A program made the position numbers and the translations under genes. DNA of 36,816 nucleotides. Origin: Candidatus Omnitrophota bacterium. GTDB lineage: Bacteria; Omnitrophota; Omnitrophia; Omnitrophales; Aquincolibacteriaceae. Location of the stretch: NCBI GenBank assembly GCA_023247035.1, contig JAHFHG010000004.1:1-36816 (forward strand), read 5' to 3'. The notes beneath the pieces are model-generated. The model did no database searches, had not been told where the DNA came from, and worked only from the letters and a program-made list of their open reading frames with translations. This document shows positions 6,670-14,394 of this stretch, piece by piece. Each line of letters begins with the position of its first letter. Position 1 is the stretch's first letter.

Positions 6670-7487
6670 TGGCAATGCCCGCTATCGAGGTCGAGGGCTT
6701 GTCGAAACTTTACCATTTGGGGACCATCGGCCGGACTTCCATCCTTGACGCCTTTGAAAGGTGGCGCCGCCAAAGGCTCGGCAAAGAAGTCTTGGGGAAA
6801 ATAGGGGCGAAGCAGCCCGGCCTTGCGCCTGATGACCCGCAAGCCGGGCCGGAGCCGGACACCTTTTGGGCCTTGAAAGACATTTCATTTTCAGTCGTTC
6901 AAGGCGAAGTGCTCGGCGTAATCGGCGGGAACGGCGCCGGGAAATCCACTCTTTTTAAAATCCTCTCAAAAATTACGGAACCGACCGCGGGCAGGGCTGT
7001 CTTAAGAGGCCGCGCCGCTTCGCTTCTTGAAGTAGGAACCGGTTTTCATCCGGATTTAACCGGCCGGGAAAATATTTATCTAAACGGAGCAATTCTTGGG
7101 ATGCGCCAGCGCGAGATCGAAGGGAAATTCGAAGAAATTGTGGCCTTTTCAGAAATTAAAAAATTTATCGACACTTCGGTCAAGTATTACTCAAGCGGCA
7201 TGTATTTGAAATTAGCCTTTGCCGTGGCCGCCCATTTGGAGTCGCATATTCTATTGATCGACGAGGTGCTGGCGGTTGGGGATATGGCCTTTCAAAAAAA
7301 ATGCGTTGAAAAGATGAACGATGTGGCATCACAAGGCCGGACTGTTTTGTTCATCAGCCATAATCTGGAAGCCATAGGCTCACTCACCACGCGATCGCTC
7401 GTTTTTGACAAAGGCCGCGTTGTTTTTGATGGCGGTACGTCCATCGCCCTTCAACGTTACCAAAAACTCATGAGCCCAAAGAAATGA
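6669..7487 (+). CDS. wzt: ABC transporter ATPase for polysaccharide export (Wzt/TagH family, no CBM domain)
   Basis: The product is 272 residues. Walker A is GGNGAGKST (86-94), the signature is YSSGM (174-178; non-canonical but usual for this subfamily), Walker B is HILLIDEV (193-200), and the H-loop His is in FISHN. It hydrolyses ATP to drive the Wzm-type permease encoded just upstream. The segment before Walker A carries an insertion (about residues 24-65) common in TagH/Wzt-type proteins. The C-terminal carbohydrate-binding domain found in E. coli O8/O9 Wzt is absent, since the protein ends soon after the D-loop region. Substrate selection therefore probably does not depend on a terminal sugar cap read by this protein. 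Confidence 0.92.
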   Translation: MAMPAIEVEGLSKLYHLGTIGRTSILDAFERWRRQRLGKEVLGKIGAKQPGLAPDDPQAGPEPDTFWALKDISFSVVQGEVLGVIGGNGAGKSTLFKILSKITEPTAGRAVLRGRAASLLEVGTGFHPDLTGRENIYLNGAILGMRQREIEGKFEEIVAFSEIKKFIDTSVKYYSSGMYLKLAFAVAAHLESHILLIDEVLAVGDMAFQKKCVEKMNDVASQGRTVLFISHNLEAIGSLTTRSLVFDKGRVVFDGGTSIALQRYQKLMSPKK

Positions 7488-7554
7488 AGCCAGAATTTTC
7501 ACAAATGCAGTATAGTGATAGGCAAAGAGCGCAGCGCAGAGTTCCGGAGATGGT

Positions 7555-8241
7555 TTGAAAGAGAAATCAATAGTAGCCCTTATCCCAGCACGTGGAGGAT
7601 CCAAAAGACTGCCTCGCAAAAATCTCAAGAATTTCTGCGGACACCCGCTCATTTATTACACGATTGCCCTTGCAAGAAAAATTCCAACTATAAAACGCTG
7701 TATCGTTTCTACTGAAGATCCGGAGATTTCCAAAACCGCTCTTTCCTTCGGCGCCGAAGTGATTCATAGGCCATCCTTTTTAGCGGATGACTGCGCTAAA
7801 ACCGCAGATGTCGCTCACCACGCCCTTCAACATCTCATTCAGACGAATTTTCATCCCGAACTACTCGTTATTTTGCAACCCAATTGTCTCTTGCGGCCTG
7901 TTTCACTTGTGGAAAAGGCTATAGAAGTCTTTATCAAGAAAAGGCCGGATTCTGTGATCTCCGTTACGGAAAGCCGTTACAAGTTGGGCGTGATTCAAAA
8001 TAATCAATTTATTCCGGACTATAGTACGGGTGCTCGTTCTCAGGATTTGAAACCCAAGTATTACGAAAATGGCCTTGTTTATGTTACGCGGGCAGATCTT
8101 GTGTTAGAAAAAAAAGATCTATTCGGAAAGCGAATCCTACCCCTGATTACAGAACCTTTATATGCATTAGGGGATATCGATACGGAGCTGGATTTTAAGA
8201 TTGCGGAATACCTCTTTAAAGAATACCGTTCTCAATTTTAA
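7555..8241 (+). CDS. neuA: CMP-N-acylneuraminate (sialic acid) cytidylyltransferase
   Basis: The product is 228 residues. It activates a nonulosonic acid with CTP to give the CMP-sugar donor. The N-terminal nucleotide-binding signature is LIPARGGSKRLPRKNLK, followed by HPLIYYTI, LQPNCLLRP, and a C-terminal metal-binding DIDTELDFKIAE. It starts at TTG 7555 with GGAG six bases upstream; no better start exists. Base composition drops in G+C from about here to about 11.8 kb, suggesting that this module was acquired separately. The substrate could be Neu5Ac or a related legionaminic-type acid; the sequence alone does not decide. Confidence 0.9.
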   Translation: MKEKSIVALIPARGGSKRLPRKNLKNFCGHPLIYYTIALARKIPTIKRCIVSTEDPEISKTALSFGAEVIHRPSFLADDCAKTADVAHHALQHLIQTNFHPELLVILQPNCLLRPVSLVEKAIEVFIKKRPDSVISVTESRYKLGVIQNNQFIPDYSTGARSQDLKPKYYENGLVYVTRADLVLEKKDLFGKRILPLITEPLYALGDIDTELDFKIAEYLFKEYRSQF

Positions 8242-8255
8242 GCCAAGTGCCGCAA

Positions 8256-9299
8256 ATGAAAAAAGAAAAACCAAAATTTCGAATTGCTGGGCGCCTTATA
8301 GGTCAGAACTACTCTCCTCTGGTCGTGGCAGAAATCGGCATCAACCACAATGGAAATTTTGATAGGGCCATTCAAATGATCGACGATGCCTATGCCGCAG
8401 GATGTGAGTGCGTTAAATTTCAGTCTCACATTATCGAAAATGAAATGATTCCCAACAACGTTATCCCGGGGAATGCCAAAGAAAGCATCTGGAAGATTAT
8501 GAAGCGCTGCGCCTTTTCTGAGAAGCAGGAGTTTGCGCTGAAAAAATATGTGGAATCCCGAGAAATGTTTTATCTGTGCACCCCCTTTTCCCGGGCCGCC
8601 GCCGAAAGATTAGGAAAAATGAAAGTAAAGGCTTATAAAATTGGGTCAGGTGAATGCAACAATTATCCGCTGGTAAAGCACATTGCGTCTTATCAAAAGC
8701 CAGTGATTTTAAGTACGGGAATGAATGATTTGAAATCCATTTATCCGGCTGTAAAAATATTGCGTTTAGCCAGAGTTTCGTTTGCTTTGATGCATTGCAC
8801 CTCGATTTATCCCACGCCTTATAAAAATGTCCGGCTAGGAGCGTTAAAGGAGATGGCGCGCCATTTTCCCGATGCGGTTTTGGGCCTGAGTGACCACTCT
8901 TTGGGTAACTATACATGCTTTGCGGCCGTCGCTTACGGCGCTTCGATCCTTGAAAAACATTTCACCTCGGATAAACATTGGCCCGGACCCGACGTTCCAA
9001 TCTCCATGGATACCTCCGAACTCAAAGATCTGATCCTTGGGACTCGAGCCATCCACGCTGCTTTGGGCGGTTCAAAGAAAATTTTGAAAGAAGAAAGATC
9101 CACCATTCATTTTGCTTATGCCAGCGTTGTTTCTCTAAGAGACATCCGGAAAGGAGAACGCTTAACGAAAGAAAATATATGGGTCAAACGTCCTGGCACC
9201 GGTGAAATCAAAGCAGCCGATTTCGAAAAAGTATTGGATCAAATAGCTATCAAGAATATACGGAGGGATAGCGCGCTAAAATGGGGCGATTTTCAGTAA
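8256..9299 (+). CDS. neuB: N-acetylneuraminate (sialic acid) synthase
   Basis: The product is 347 residues from ATG 8256 (a GTG at 8247 would add three). It condenses phosphoenolpyruvate with an N-acylmannosamine-type sugar to form a nonulosonic acid. The TIM-barrel domain shows VVAEIGINHNG, CVKFQSH, YLCTPFS, YKIGSGECNNYPL, ILSTGM, HCTSIYPTPYKNVRL, GLSDHS and ILEKHFTSD, all expected NeuB landmarks. The C-terminal SAF (antifreeze-like) domain is VSLRDIRKGERLTKENIWVKRPG near residues 285-307. It lies 14 bases after neuA and overlaps the neuC start, so the three are one translational unit. Confidence 0.93.
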   Translation: MKKEKPKFRIAGRLIGQNYSPLVVAEIGINHNGNFDRAIQMIDDAYAAGCECVKFQSHIIENEMIPNNVIPGNAKESIWKIMKRCAFSEKQEFALKKYVESREMFYLCTPFSRAAAERLGKMKVKAYKIGSGECNNYPLVKHIASYQKPVILSTGMNDLKSIYPAVKILRLARVSFALMHCTSIYPTPYKNVRLGALKEMARHFPDAVLGLSDHSLGNYTCFAAVAYGASILEKHFTSDKHWPGPDVPISMDTSELKDLILGTRAIHAALGGSKKILKEERSTIHFAYASVVSLRDIRKGERLTKENIWVKRPGTGEIKAADFEKVLDQIAIKNIRRDSALKWGDFQ

Positions 9300-10432
9300 T
9301 GGGCACGCCGAAAAAAATTCTTTTTATTACAGGCACTCGTGCAGATTTTGGAAAGATCAAGCCTTTAATTCGAGAAACCCAAAAGTCCCAGTTTGAACCT
9401 TATATTTTTGCCACCGGTATGCATTTGCTGTCTCGTTATGGTTATACGGTCCTCGAAATTCAAAAAAGCGGGTTTGAAAATATTTTTACTCACTTTAATC
9501 AGACAGGCTCTAACAACCACGACATGGATTTGGCATTGGCCCATACCATTCAGGGATTAGCGCTCTATGTTCGTGAATTCTTGCCTGATCTTATCGTAGT
9601 CCACGGAGACCGCATCGAAACCTTGGCCGGCGCCGTCGTGGGAGCCCTGAATAATATCCCGGTAGCACATATCGAAGGCGGTGAGCTTTCGGGAACAGTC
9701 GACGAATTGATCCGCCACTCGGTGAGTAAATTATCGCATCTACATTTTGTGGCTCATGAAGAGGCGCGGCGGAGATTAGTCCAAATGGGGGAAAGGGAGG
9801 ATTCTATTTTTGTGATCGGTTCTCCTGATGTGGATATTATGCTTTCAGCGGATCTTCCTAATTTGGTTGAGGTCAAGAAAAAATATGAAATTCCATTTTC
9901 GGAATTCGCCATTTTTATTTATCACCCGGTGACCACAGAGTTGAGCCATCTTAAAGACAATGTCGAATCCGTAGCTCAGGCCTTGCGTGCTTGCGCCCTT
10001 AATTTTGTGGTGATTTATCCCAATAATGACCAAGGGTCGGAGATCATTTTTGAAATGTACAAAAGCTTCACAGATCATCCGCGGTTTCGCATTCTTCCTT
10101 CCATGCGCTTTGAATATTTTTTGACCTTGCTTAAAAATTCCGTGGCCATTGTGGGGAATTCCAGCTGCGGTATCCGCGAGGCGCCTATTTACGGAATTCC
10201 TACGGTGAACATTGGAACACGCCAAAAAAATAGGTTCCATTATCCTTCCATCCTGAATGTTCCTGATAGTACGGAAGAGATCTTAAGCGCCCTCAAGCAT
10301 CTTCCGAAAGGCGTGGCTCCATCTGTTTATTTTGGAAAAGGTGACAGCGCCTGCCGTTTTATCGAGTGCCTTTGCGATCCAGAAATTTGGAATATTCCGA
10401 GACAAAAACAATTCCTGGATTTGAAAAAATAA
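9299..10432 (+). CDS. neuC: UDP-N-acetylglucosamine 2-epimerase, hydrolysing (NeuC type)
   Basis: The product is 377 residues from ATG 9299, which shares one base with the neuB stop (TAATG); an in-frame ATG at 9281 is an alternative. It converts a UDP-HexNAc to a free 2-epimer (ManNAc for UDP-GlcNAc) as the substrate for NeuB. The N-terminus KKILFITGTRADFGKIKPL is characteristic of NeuC. VHGDRIETLAGAV, HIEGGELSGTVDELIRHSVSK and GNSSCGIREAPIYGIPTVNIG carry the active-site His, Glu and UDP-binding residues. Together with neuA and neuB it completes a sialic acid route. The alternative is the UDP-diNAc-bacillosamine hydrolase LegG, which would fit with the bacillosamine-type genes at 22-26 kb. 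Confidence 0.88.
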   Translation: MGTPKKILFITGTRADFGKIKPLIRETQKSQFEPYIFATGMHLLSRYGYTVLEIQKSGFENIFTHFNQTGSNNHDMDLALAHTIQGLALYVREFLPDLIVVHGDRIETLAGAVVGALNNIPVAHIEGGELSGTVDELIRHSVSKLSHLHFVAHEEARRRLVQMGEREDSIFVIGSPDVDIMLSADLPNLVEVKKKYEIPFSEFAIFIYHPVTTELSHLKDNVESVAQALRACALNFVVIYPNNDQGSEIIFEMYKSFTDHPRFRILPSMRFEYFLTLLKNSVAIVGNSSCGIREAPIYGIPTVNIGTRQKNRFHYPSILNVPDSTEEILSALKHLPKGVAPSVYFGKGDSACRFIECLCDPEIWNIPRQKQFLDLKK

Positions 10433-10472
10433 TCGAGCAGCTTTCATTTCAAGAAATAAGAATCTTTTATTG

Positions 10473-11201
10473 ATGTCACTATCTGCATTGGAGAGATTGG
10501 GACTCTCTCGATTACCAAATCTTCGGGAAAAAGCTCGAAGAATTTATAAGTTTTTTTCCAATCGTCCAGGAAGCGAGTACATTGCCAGCGCGTATGCGAT
10601 TCAGGGATTAATGGTCCTGCTAGATCGGTATCGGCCTAAAAGCGTGTTGGAAATTGGAGCTGGGATAGGCACGCTTAGCTTTGCCGCAATGCATATGTTA
10701 GATGAATGCAGAAAGGATACAAAAGGTCCATTTGCCTGGAAGTATTTTGCCGTAGAGAGTGATCGATTCTGTCTAGAAGAATTGAAGAAAAATTTAGAGC
10801 CGTGGGAAAGTCGCTTTACGATTGTTGATCATTTGGAAGAATCGAGTGAGCTTGTAAAAGATTTTGAGTTTATTATCCTTGACGGAGGGAAAAAAGATGG
10901 AAAATTTTTTGAAAAAATTCCGCTTCGCGCTACTCTTTTCATCGAGGGAGACCGCCGGCCACAAAGGGAACTATTGGAATCTGTGAGCCGTGGGCGAGAT
11001 TACGTATGTTTTAATGCTGTTGCTTTTAGATTTTTTAAAAGTGGCGGATATTGGGTTTATAAGTTTGAGCCTATGCTAGACGACCGGTTTTACCTTGGTT
11101 TTAAGTCTTTGTATTATCGGTCTTGGGCCGCCTGCAAATATCGCATTAAGCCAATCATCAAAATCATTACCAGGACTAGTTACCGATGTTTCGGGAATTA
11201 A
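10473..11201 (+). CDS. Class I SAM-dependent methyltransferase-like protein, 3' end within palindromic element
   Basis: The product is 242 residues from ATG 10473; a TTG one codon upstream is also possible. The SAM-binding motif I is SVLEIGAGIGTLSFAAMHML, followed by an acidic motif II (FAVESDRFCLEELKK) and motif IV-like FEFIILDGGKKDGKFFE. The target is unknown; a sugar or lipid-linked glycan is plausible from the neighbours. The final seven codons and the TAA stop (11199-11201) are supplied by the palindromic element copy that begins at 11180. The native C-terminus may therefore have been replaced. It is AT-rich like the neu genes upstream. Confidence 0.7.
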   Translation: MSLSALERLGLSRLPNLREKARRIYKFFSNRPGSEYIASAYAIQGLMVLLDRYRPKSVLEIGAGIGTLSFAAMHMLDECRKDTKGPFAWKYFAVESDRFCLEELKKNLEPWESRFTIVDHLEESSELVKDFEFIILDGGKKDGKFFEKIPLRATLFIEGDRRPQRELLESVSRGRDYVCFNAVAFRFFKSGGYWVYKFEPMLDDRFYLGFKSLYYRSWAACKYRIKPIIKIITRTSYRCFGN

Positions 11202-11257
11202 TGGACACACGTTTTCCCTCTGAGAAAGCGTATCCATTCGGTTCTGAAACTTCAGTA
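11180..11257. repeat. Palindromic element, copy B (3' end of methyltransferase gene)
   Basis: These 78 bases align gap-free with 3099-3176 in trmJ at about 81% identity by hand. The hairpin is preserved with compensatory changes: the C3121-G3155 pair of copy A is T11202-A11236 here, and two G-T wobbles of copy A (3124/3152, 3126/3150) are A-T pairs here. In the trmJ-equivalent frame it still reads openly (MFRELMDTRFPSEKAYPFGS and on), preceded by a stop codon. In the upstream methyltransferase frame it supplies the stop. Confidence 0.8.
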
Positions 11258-11270
11258 GTTCAGAGGCCTT

Positions 11271-11836
11271 GTGAAAAGTAAAAATAGAACAAAATTTTTT
11301 CCGATACGTTACCTGTCGAAATTCTCCACCTTTCCTTCTTGCCTCCATTTGTCCCCGGTTTCTACAACCCTTTGTCGGAGAGAAGATAAAAAAATTAAAG
11401 GGCTTCACCAGATTGTCATAAGTTTTTGGAACGGTGACCGTCGCAAGCTCATTTATCTTTTGGGAATCTTAAAGGAAATAAGGAAACTAAAGCCTAAAAT
11501 TATTGTGGTTTATGATCAGTATAAATTAGGATCTCTTCTCCGCCGCGTGATTGACTGGCCCCATGTCGTCTGATTTTGAGCCAACACGTGCCCTGCGTCG
11601 TCTCGGATCATATGGCTGCCCGCGAGCGCTATTCCGACAGAGAAGCCTTTTTTGTTTCAGACCCTAATATAGAAGATGGGTTTGTCGAACCAATAGTTCT
11701 TTTATTGAAGGATCATTCTCTTCGGAAAAGGATGGGCAATGCCCCAAGAGAGAGGGCGAAAAAATTATATTCTTACGAGGTGATCATGCCTCAAACTCGA
11801 GGAATTTTACAAGAGGCAACTCAGCATGATGAATAA
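11271..11836 (+). pseudogene. Decayed GT4-type glycosyltransferase (internal deletion and frameshift)
   Basis: Two adjacent frames carry pieces of one glycosyltransferase. The first (to TGA 11571-11573) has an N-terminal-like Rossmann segment (LIYLLGILKEIRKLKPKIIVVYDQYK). The second, from about 11576, has the GT4 C-terminal pattern PCVVSDHMAARERYSDREAF, FVSDPNIEDGF and LLKDHSLRKRMGNAPRERAK. The central donor-binding part that should contain the E-x7-E loop is missing, so the product cannot be a full enzyme. The fragment starts a few bases after palindromic element copy B, pointing to rearrangement here. Confidence 0.7.
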
Positions 11837-11842
11837 TTCGCC

Positions 11843-13237
11843 TTGAGTTTCATTTTACTTATCCCCGACGGCGTCGGCGTGAGGAATTTCCTCATCGGAA
11901 ATTTCCCTCGGCAGCTCAGAGATAAAGGCGAAGTTTATATTGCGCATATTATTCCGCCTCATCTGCTGCCCACCTATCGCGCGGGATTTTCTGACGGAAC
12001 GCAGTGGGAGCCGCTTCTTGATTATAAAGAGAGCTTCCTTTCCTTTATCCTGCGTTACGCCTTAAATTATGCCCAGATGTTTTGGGCGGATACGCGGTCG
12101 ATGCGCCGCGGCCGCAACCGGCCGGTTAAGGGATCCTGGAGGACAAAAGCAGCTCATCGTCTGGCGAAGACGATAGGACAAATGGCCGCCTCGCCGCCCG
12201 GCATCCGGGCGCTTGATTTTTTTCACTGTCTCGAAGTCAAACGCCTGCCGGAGGTGAAGCATTATCAGAGACTTTTCAAAAAGATCCGGCCTTCCGTGCT
12301 CTTTTGTTCTCATCAAAGGCCTCCCATCGTTCTTCCCGCCGTGTTAGCGGCAAAGTCCTTGGGAATTCCGACCGCCGTATTTATCTTTAGCTGGGACAAC
12401 CTGACGAGCAAAGGCCGGATTGCAGCGCCTTTCGATCACTATTTGGTGTGGAGCGGTTCTATGCGTCAGGAACTGATCCGTTATTATCCTGACGTTCCCC
12501 AATCTCGTGTCCATATTGTCGGAACGCCTCAGTTTGATTTTTATGCCGATCAAAAACTGCTTTGGACGCGCGAAGAATTTTTCCGCCGTATTCAAGCGGA
12601 TCCTTCAAGACCGCTTATTTGTTACTCAGGCGGGGACACCGGGACCGCTCCTGAAGATCCAGCCCACGCCAGGATTTTGATGGAATTGATCCGTGCCGGA
12701 AAAATTAAAAGCCGGCCGCAAATTTTAGTGCGCCCAGCCCCGGTAGACGAGGGGAATCGATATGACGGCCTGCGCCGTGAATATCCTGAATTAATTTATG
12801 TAAAGCCCCGTTGGGCGCATCCTGAATCCGAGGATTGGTCGCGCGTCATTCCTCTTCCCGAAGACGTTCAGTTTCTGGCCAATTTAACTCAATACGCCGA
12901 TCTCAATATCAATCTCGCTTCCACAATGACCCTGGATTTTGCGATTCATGACAAACCGGTTGTGAATATTGCGTTTGATATTTCAGATCCGCCTCCTTTT
13001 GGCGTTCCGCTTTGGGATTTTTTTTATCAATTTGAACACTATCAGCCCGTGGTAGAGCTCAAGGCCGCTCGTTTTGCCCGTTCTCCGGAAGAATTGGCTC
13101 AGCATATTAATGATTATCTTGAAAATCCGGCTTTGGATCGTGAGAATCGCCGGCGCCTTGTAGAGCTTGAAGTGGACATGCCTCTTGGCCGCTCGGCGGA
13201 GCGAATGCTTGATGTTTTGAACAAAATCAGTCTTTGA
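11843..13237 (+). CDS. GT-B-fold glycosyl/phosphoglycosyl transferase-like protein
   Basis: The product is 464 residues from TTG 11843. I do not recognise a specific family. The N-terminal half ends in a Rossmann-like acceptor-domain segment (FKKIRPSVLFCSHQRPPIVL, then AAKSLGIPTAVFIFSWDNLTSKG). The C-terminal half has HIVGTPQFDFY, PLICYSGGDTGTAPEDP, ILVRPAPVDEG and the loop ADLNINLASTMTLDFAIHDK. This layout resembles CDP-glycerol glycerophosphotransferase and related GT-B proteins in which a Ser/Thr loop grips the donor phosphates. It sits just after the sialic acid genes and no classical sialyltransferase is present nearby, so a CMP-sugar transferase role is worth considering, though unproven. 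Confidence 0.6.
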   Translation: MSFILLIPDGVGVRNFLIGNFPRQLRDKGEVYIAHIIPPHLLPTYRAGFSDGTQWEPLLDYKESFLSFILRYALNYAQMFWADTRSMRRGRNRPVKGSWRTKAAHRLAKTIGQMAASPPGIRALDFFHCLEVKRLPEVKHYQRLFKKIRPSVLFCSHQRPPIVLPAVLAAKSLGIPTAVFIFSWDNLTSKGRIAAPFDHYLVWSGSMRQELIRYYPDVPQSRVHIVGTPQFDFYADQKLLWTREEFFRRIQADPSRPLICYSGGDTGTAPEDPAHARILMELIRAGKIKSRPQILVRPAPVDEGNRYDGLRREYPELIYVKPRWAHPESEDWSRVIPLPEDVQFLANLTQYADLNINLASTMTLDFAIHDKPVVNIAFDISDPPPFGVPLWDFFYQFEHYQPVVELKAARFARSPEELAQHINDYLENPALDRENRRRLVELEVDMPLGRSAERMLDVLNKISL

Positions 13238-14394
13238 AACCGCTCCATATCTGCTTTTTATGCAATGAATATCCTCCGGGGATCCACGGCGGCGTGGGAA
13301 GTTTTACCCAAACGCTTGGGCGCGCGCTGGCCGCTAGAGGGCACAGAATTACAGCCGTGGGGATTTATCCCATAAGGCGTGTTATCGAGGAAAAAGATCA
13401 AGGAGTTCAGGTGATCCGTTTGCCTCACGCTTTCTTGCCCAGGACGGGTTTTTGGATTAACGGCGATCGATTGAGAAAGGCCCTTTCTCAAATTCATCGG
13501 CAGTCGCCAATCGACATTATCGACGGTCCTGAATTAAGCCTGGCGTTTCTGCCCAAAAGATTTCCTGTTTTAAAGATTATCCGTATGAACGGCGGCCACC
13601 ATTTTTTTTCCGTCACACTGGGCAAGAGGCCTGATTTTTGGAAGAGCTGGAAAGAAAAAAGATCATTTCGCCGCGCTGATTTTTTTTGCGCCGTAAGCCG
13701 TTTCATCGCTCAAAAAACGCAATCCTTGCTCCCTTTAGAGCGCCTGCCCGTTGAAATACTTTACAATCCTGTTGACACGCAGTTTTTTTCTCCGCGATCA
13801 AGAGAAAAAGAAGACGACGGGCTTATTCTTTTTGTCGGGACCGTCTGCGAAAAAAAGGGAATCCGGCAGTTAATCCAGGCGATGCCGCAGATTATCAGCA
13901 AAGTTCCCCAGGCAAGGCTCCGTGTGGTCGGAAGGGATTGGAAAGATCCTCGAACAGGAGAATCGTACATCCGATACTTGCAAGGATCGATTCCTGAGAG
14001 TCTGAGAAGTCAAATTTTTTTTGAAGGGCCGATCGAACATTCAATGCTTCCGGATATTATTTCAAAGGCCGCGGTTTGTGTCTATCCTTCCCATATTGAA
14101 GCATTTGGGATTGCGTGCTTAGAAGGCATGGCCGCAGGGAAGGCTGTAGTCACAAGCAACACCGGGCCGGGTCCCGAAGTGCTCCAAGATGAGATATCCG
14201 GTTTGCTTTGCAATCCTTTTGATCCGAGATCCATCGCTGGGAAAGTCATTTCTTTATTAACAGATCCTGGATTAAGGCGGCGGCTGGGAGAGCAAGCGCG
14301 TTTGCGCGCGCTCAATCTCTTTTCGATTGACGCGCTGGCCGAACGTAATGAGATATTTTATCAGCGCTGCCTCGAAGAACACTCTCGTGGCTGA
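13234..14394 (+). CDS. Family 4 glycosyltransferase
   Basis: The product is 386 residues from TTG 13234, which overlaps the previous stop (CTTTGA). The N-terminus HICFLCNEYPPGIHGGVGSFTQTL is the typical GT4 glycine-rich acceptor start. The donor domain shows LFVGTVCEKKGIRQLIQAMP, RVVGRDW, and the E-x7-E region YPSHIEAFGIACLEGMAAGKAVV with NTGPGPEVL. It presumably adds one sugar to the lipid-linked glycan at the cytosolic membrane face. It overlaps the next gene by eight bases. Confidence 0.9.
   Translation: MKPLHICFLCNEYPPGIHGGVGSFTQTLGRALAARGHRITAVGIYPIRRVIEEKDQGVQVIRLPHAFLPRTGFWINGDRLRKALSQIHRQSPIDIIDGPELSLAFLPKRFPVLKIIRMNGGHHFFSVTLGKRPDFWKSWKEKRSFRRADFFCAVSRFIAQKTQSLLPLERLPVEILYNPVDTQFFSPRSREKEDDGLILFVGTVCEKKGIRQLIQAMPQIISKVPQARLRVVGRDWKDPRTGESYIRYLQGSIPESLRSQIFFEGPIEHSMLPDIISKAAVCVYPSHIEAFGIACLEGMAAGKAVVTSNTGPGPEVLQDEISGLLCNPFDPRSIAGKVISLLTDPGLRRRLGEQARLRALNLFSIDALAERNEIFYQRCLEEHSRG

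Noticed and set aside
11186-11281. 31-codon peptide in palindrome copy B (trmJ-like frame, ATG 11188)
   Set aside because: The open frame is explained by descent from the coding palindrome. There is no ribosome-binding site and it overlaps the methyltransferase stop.
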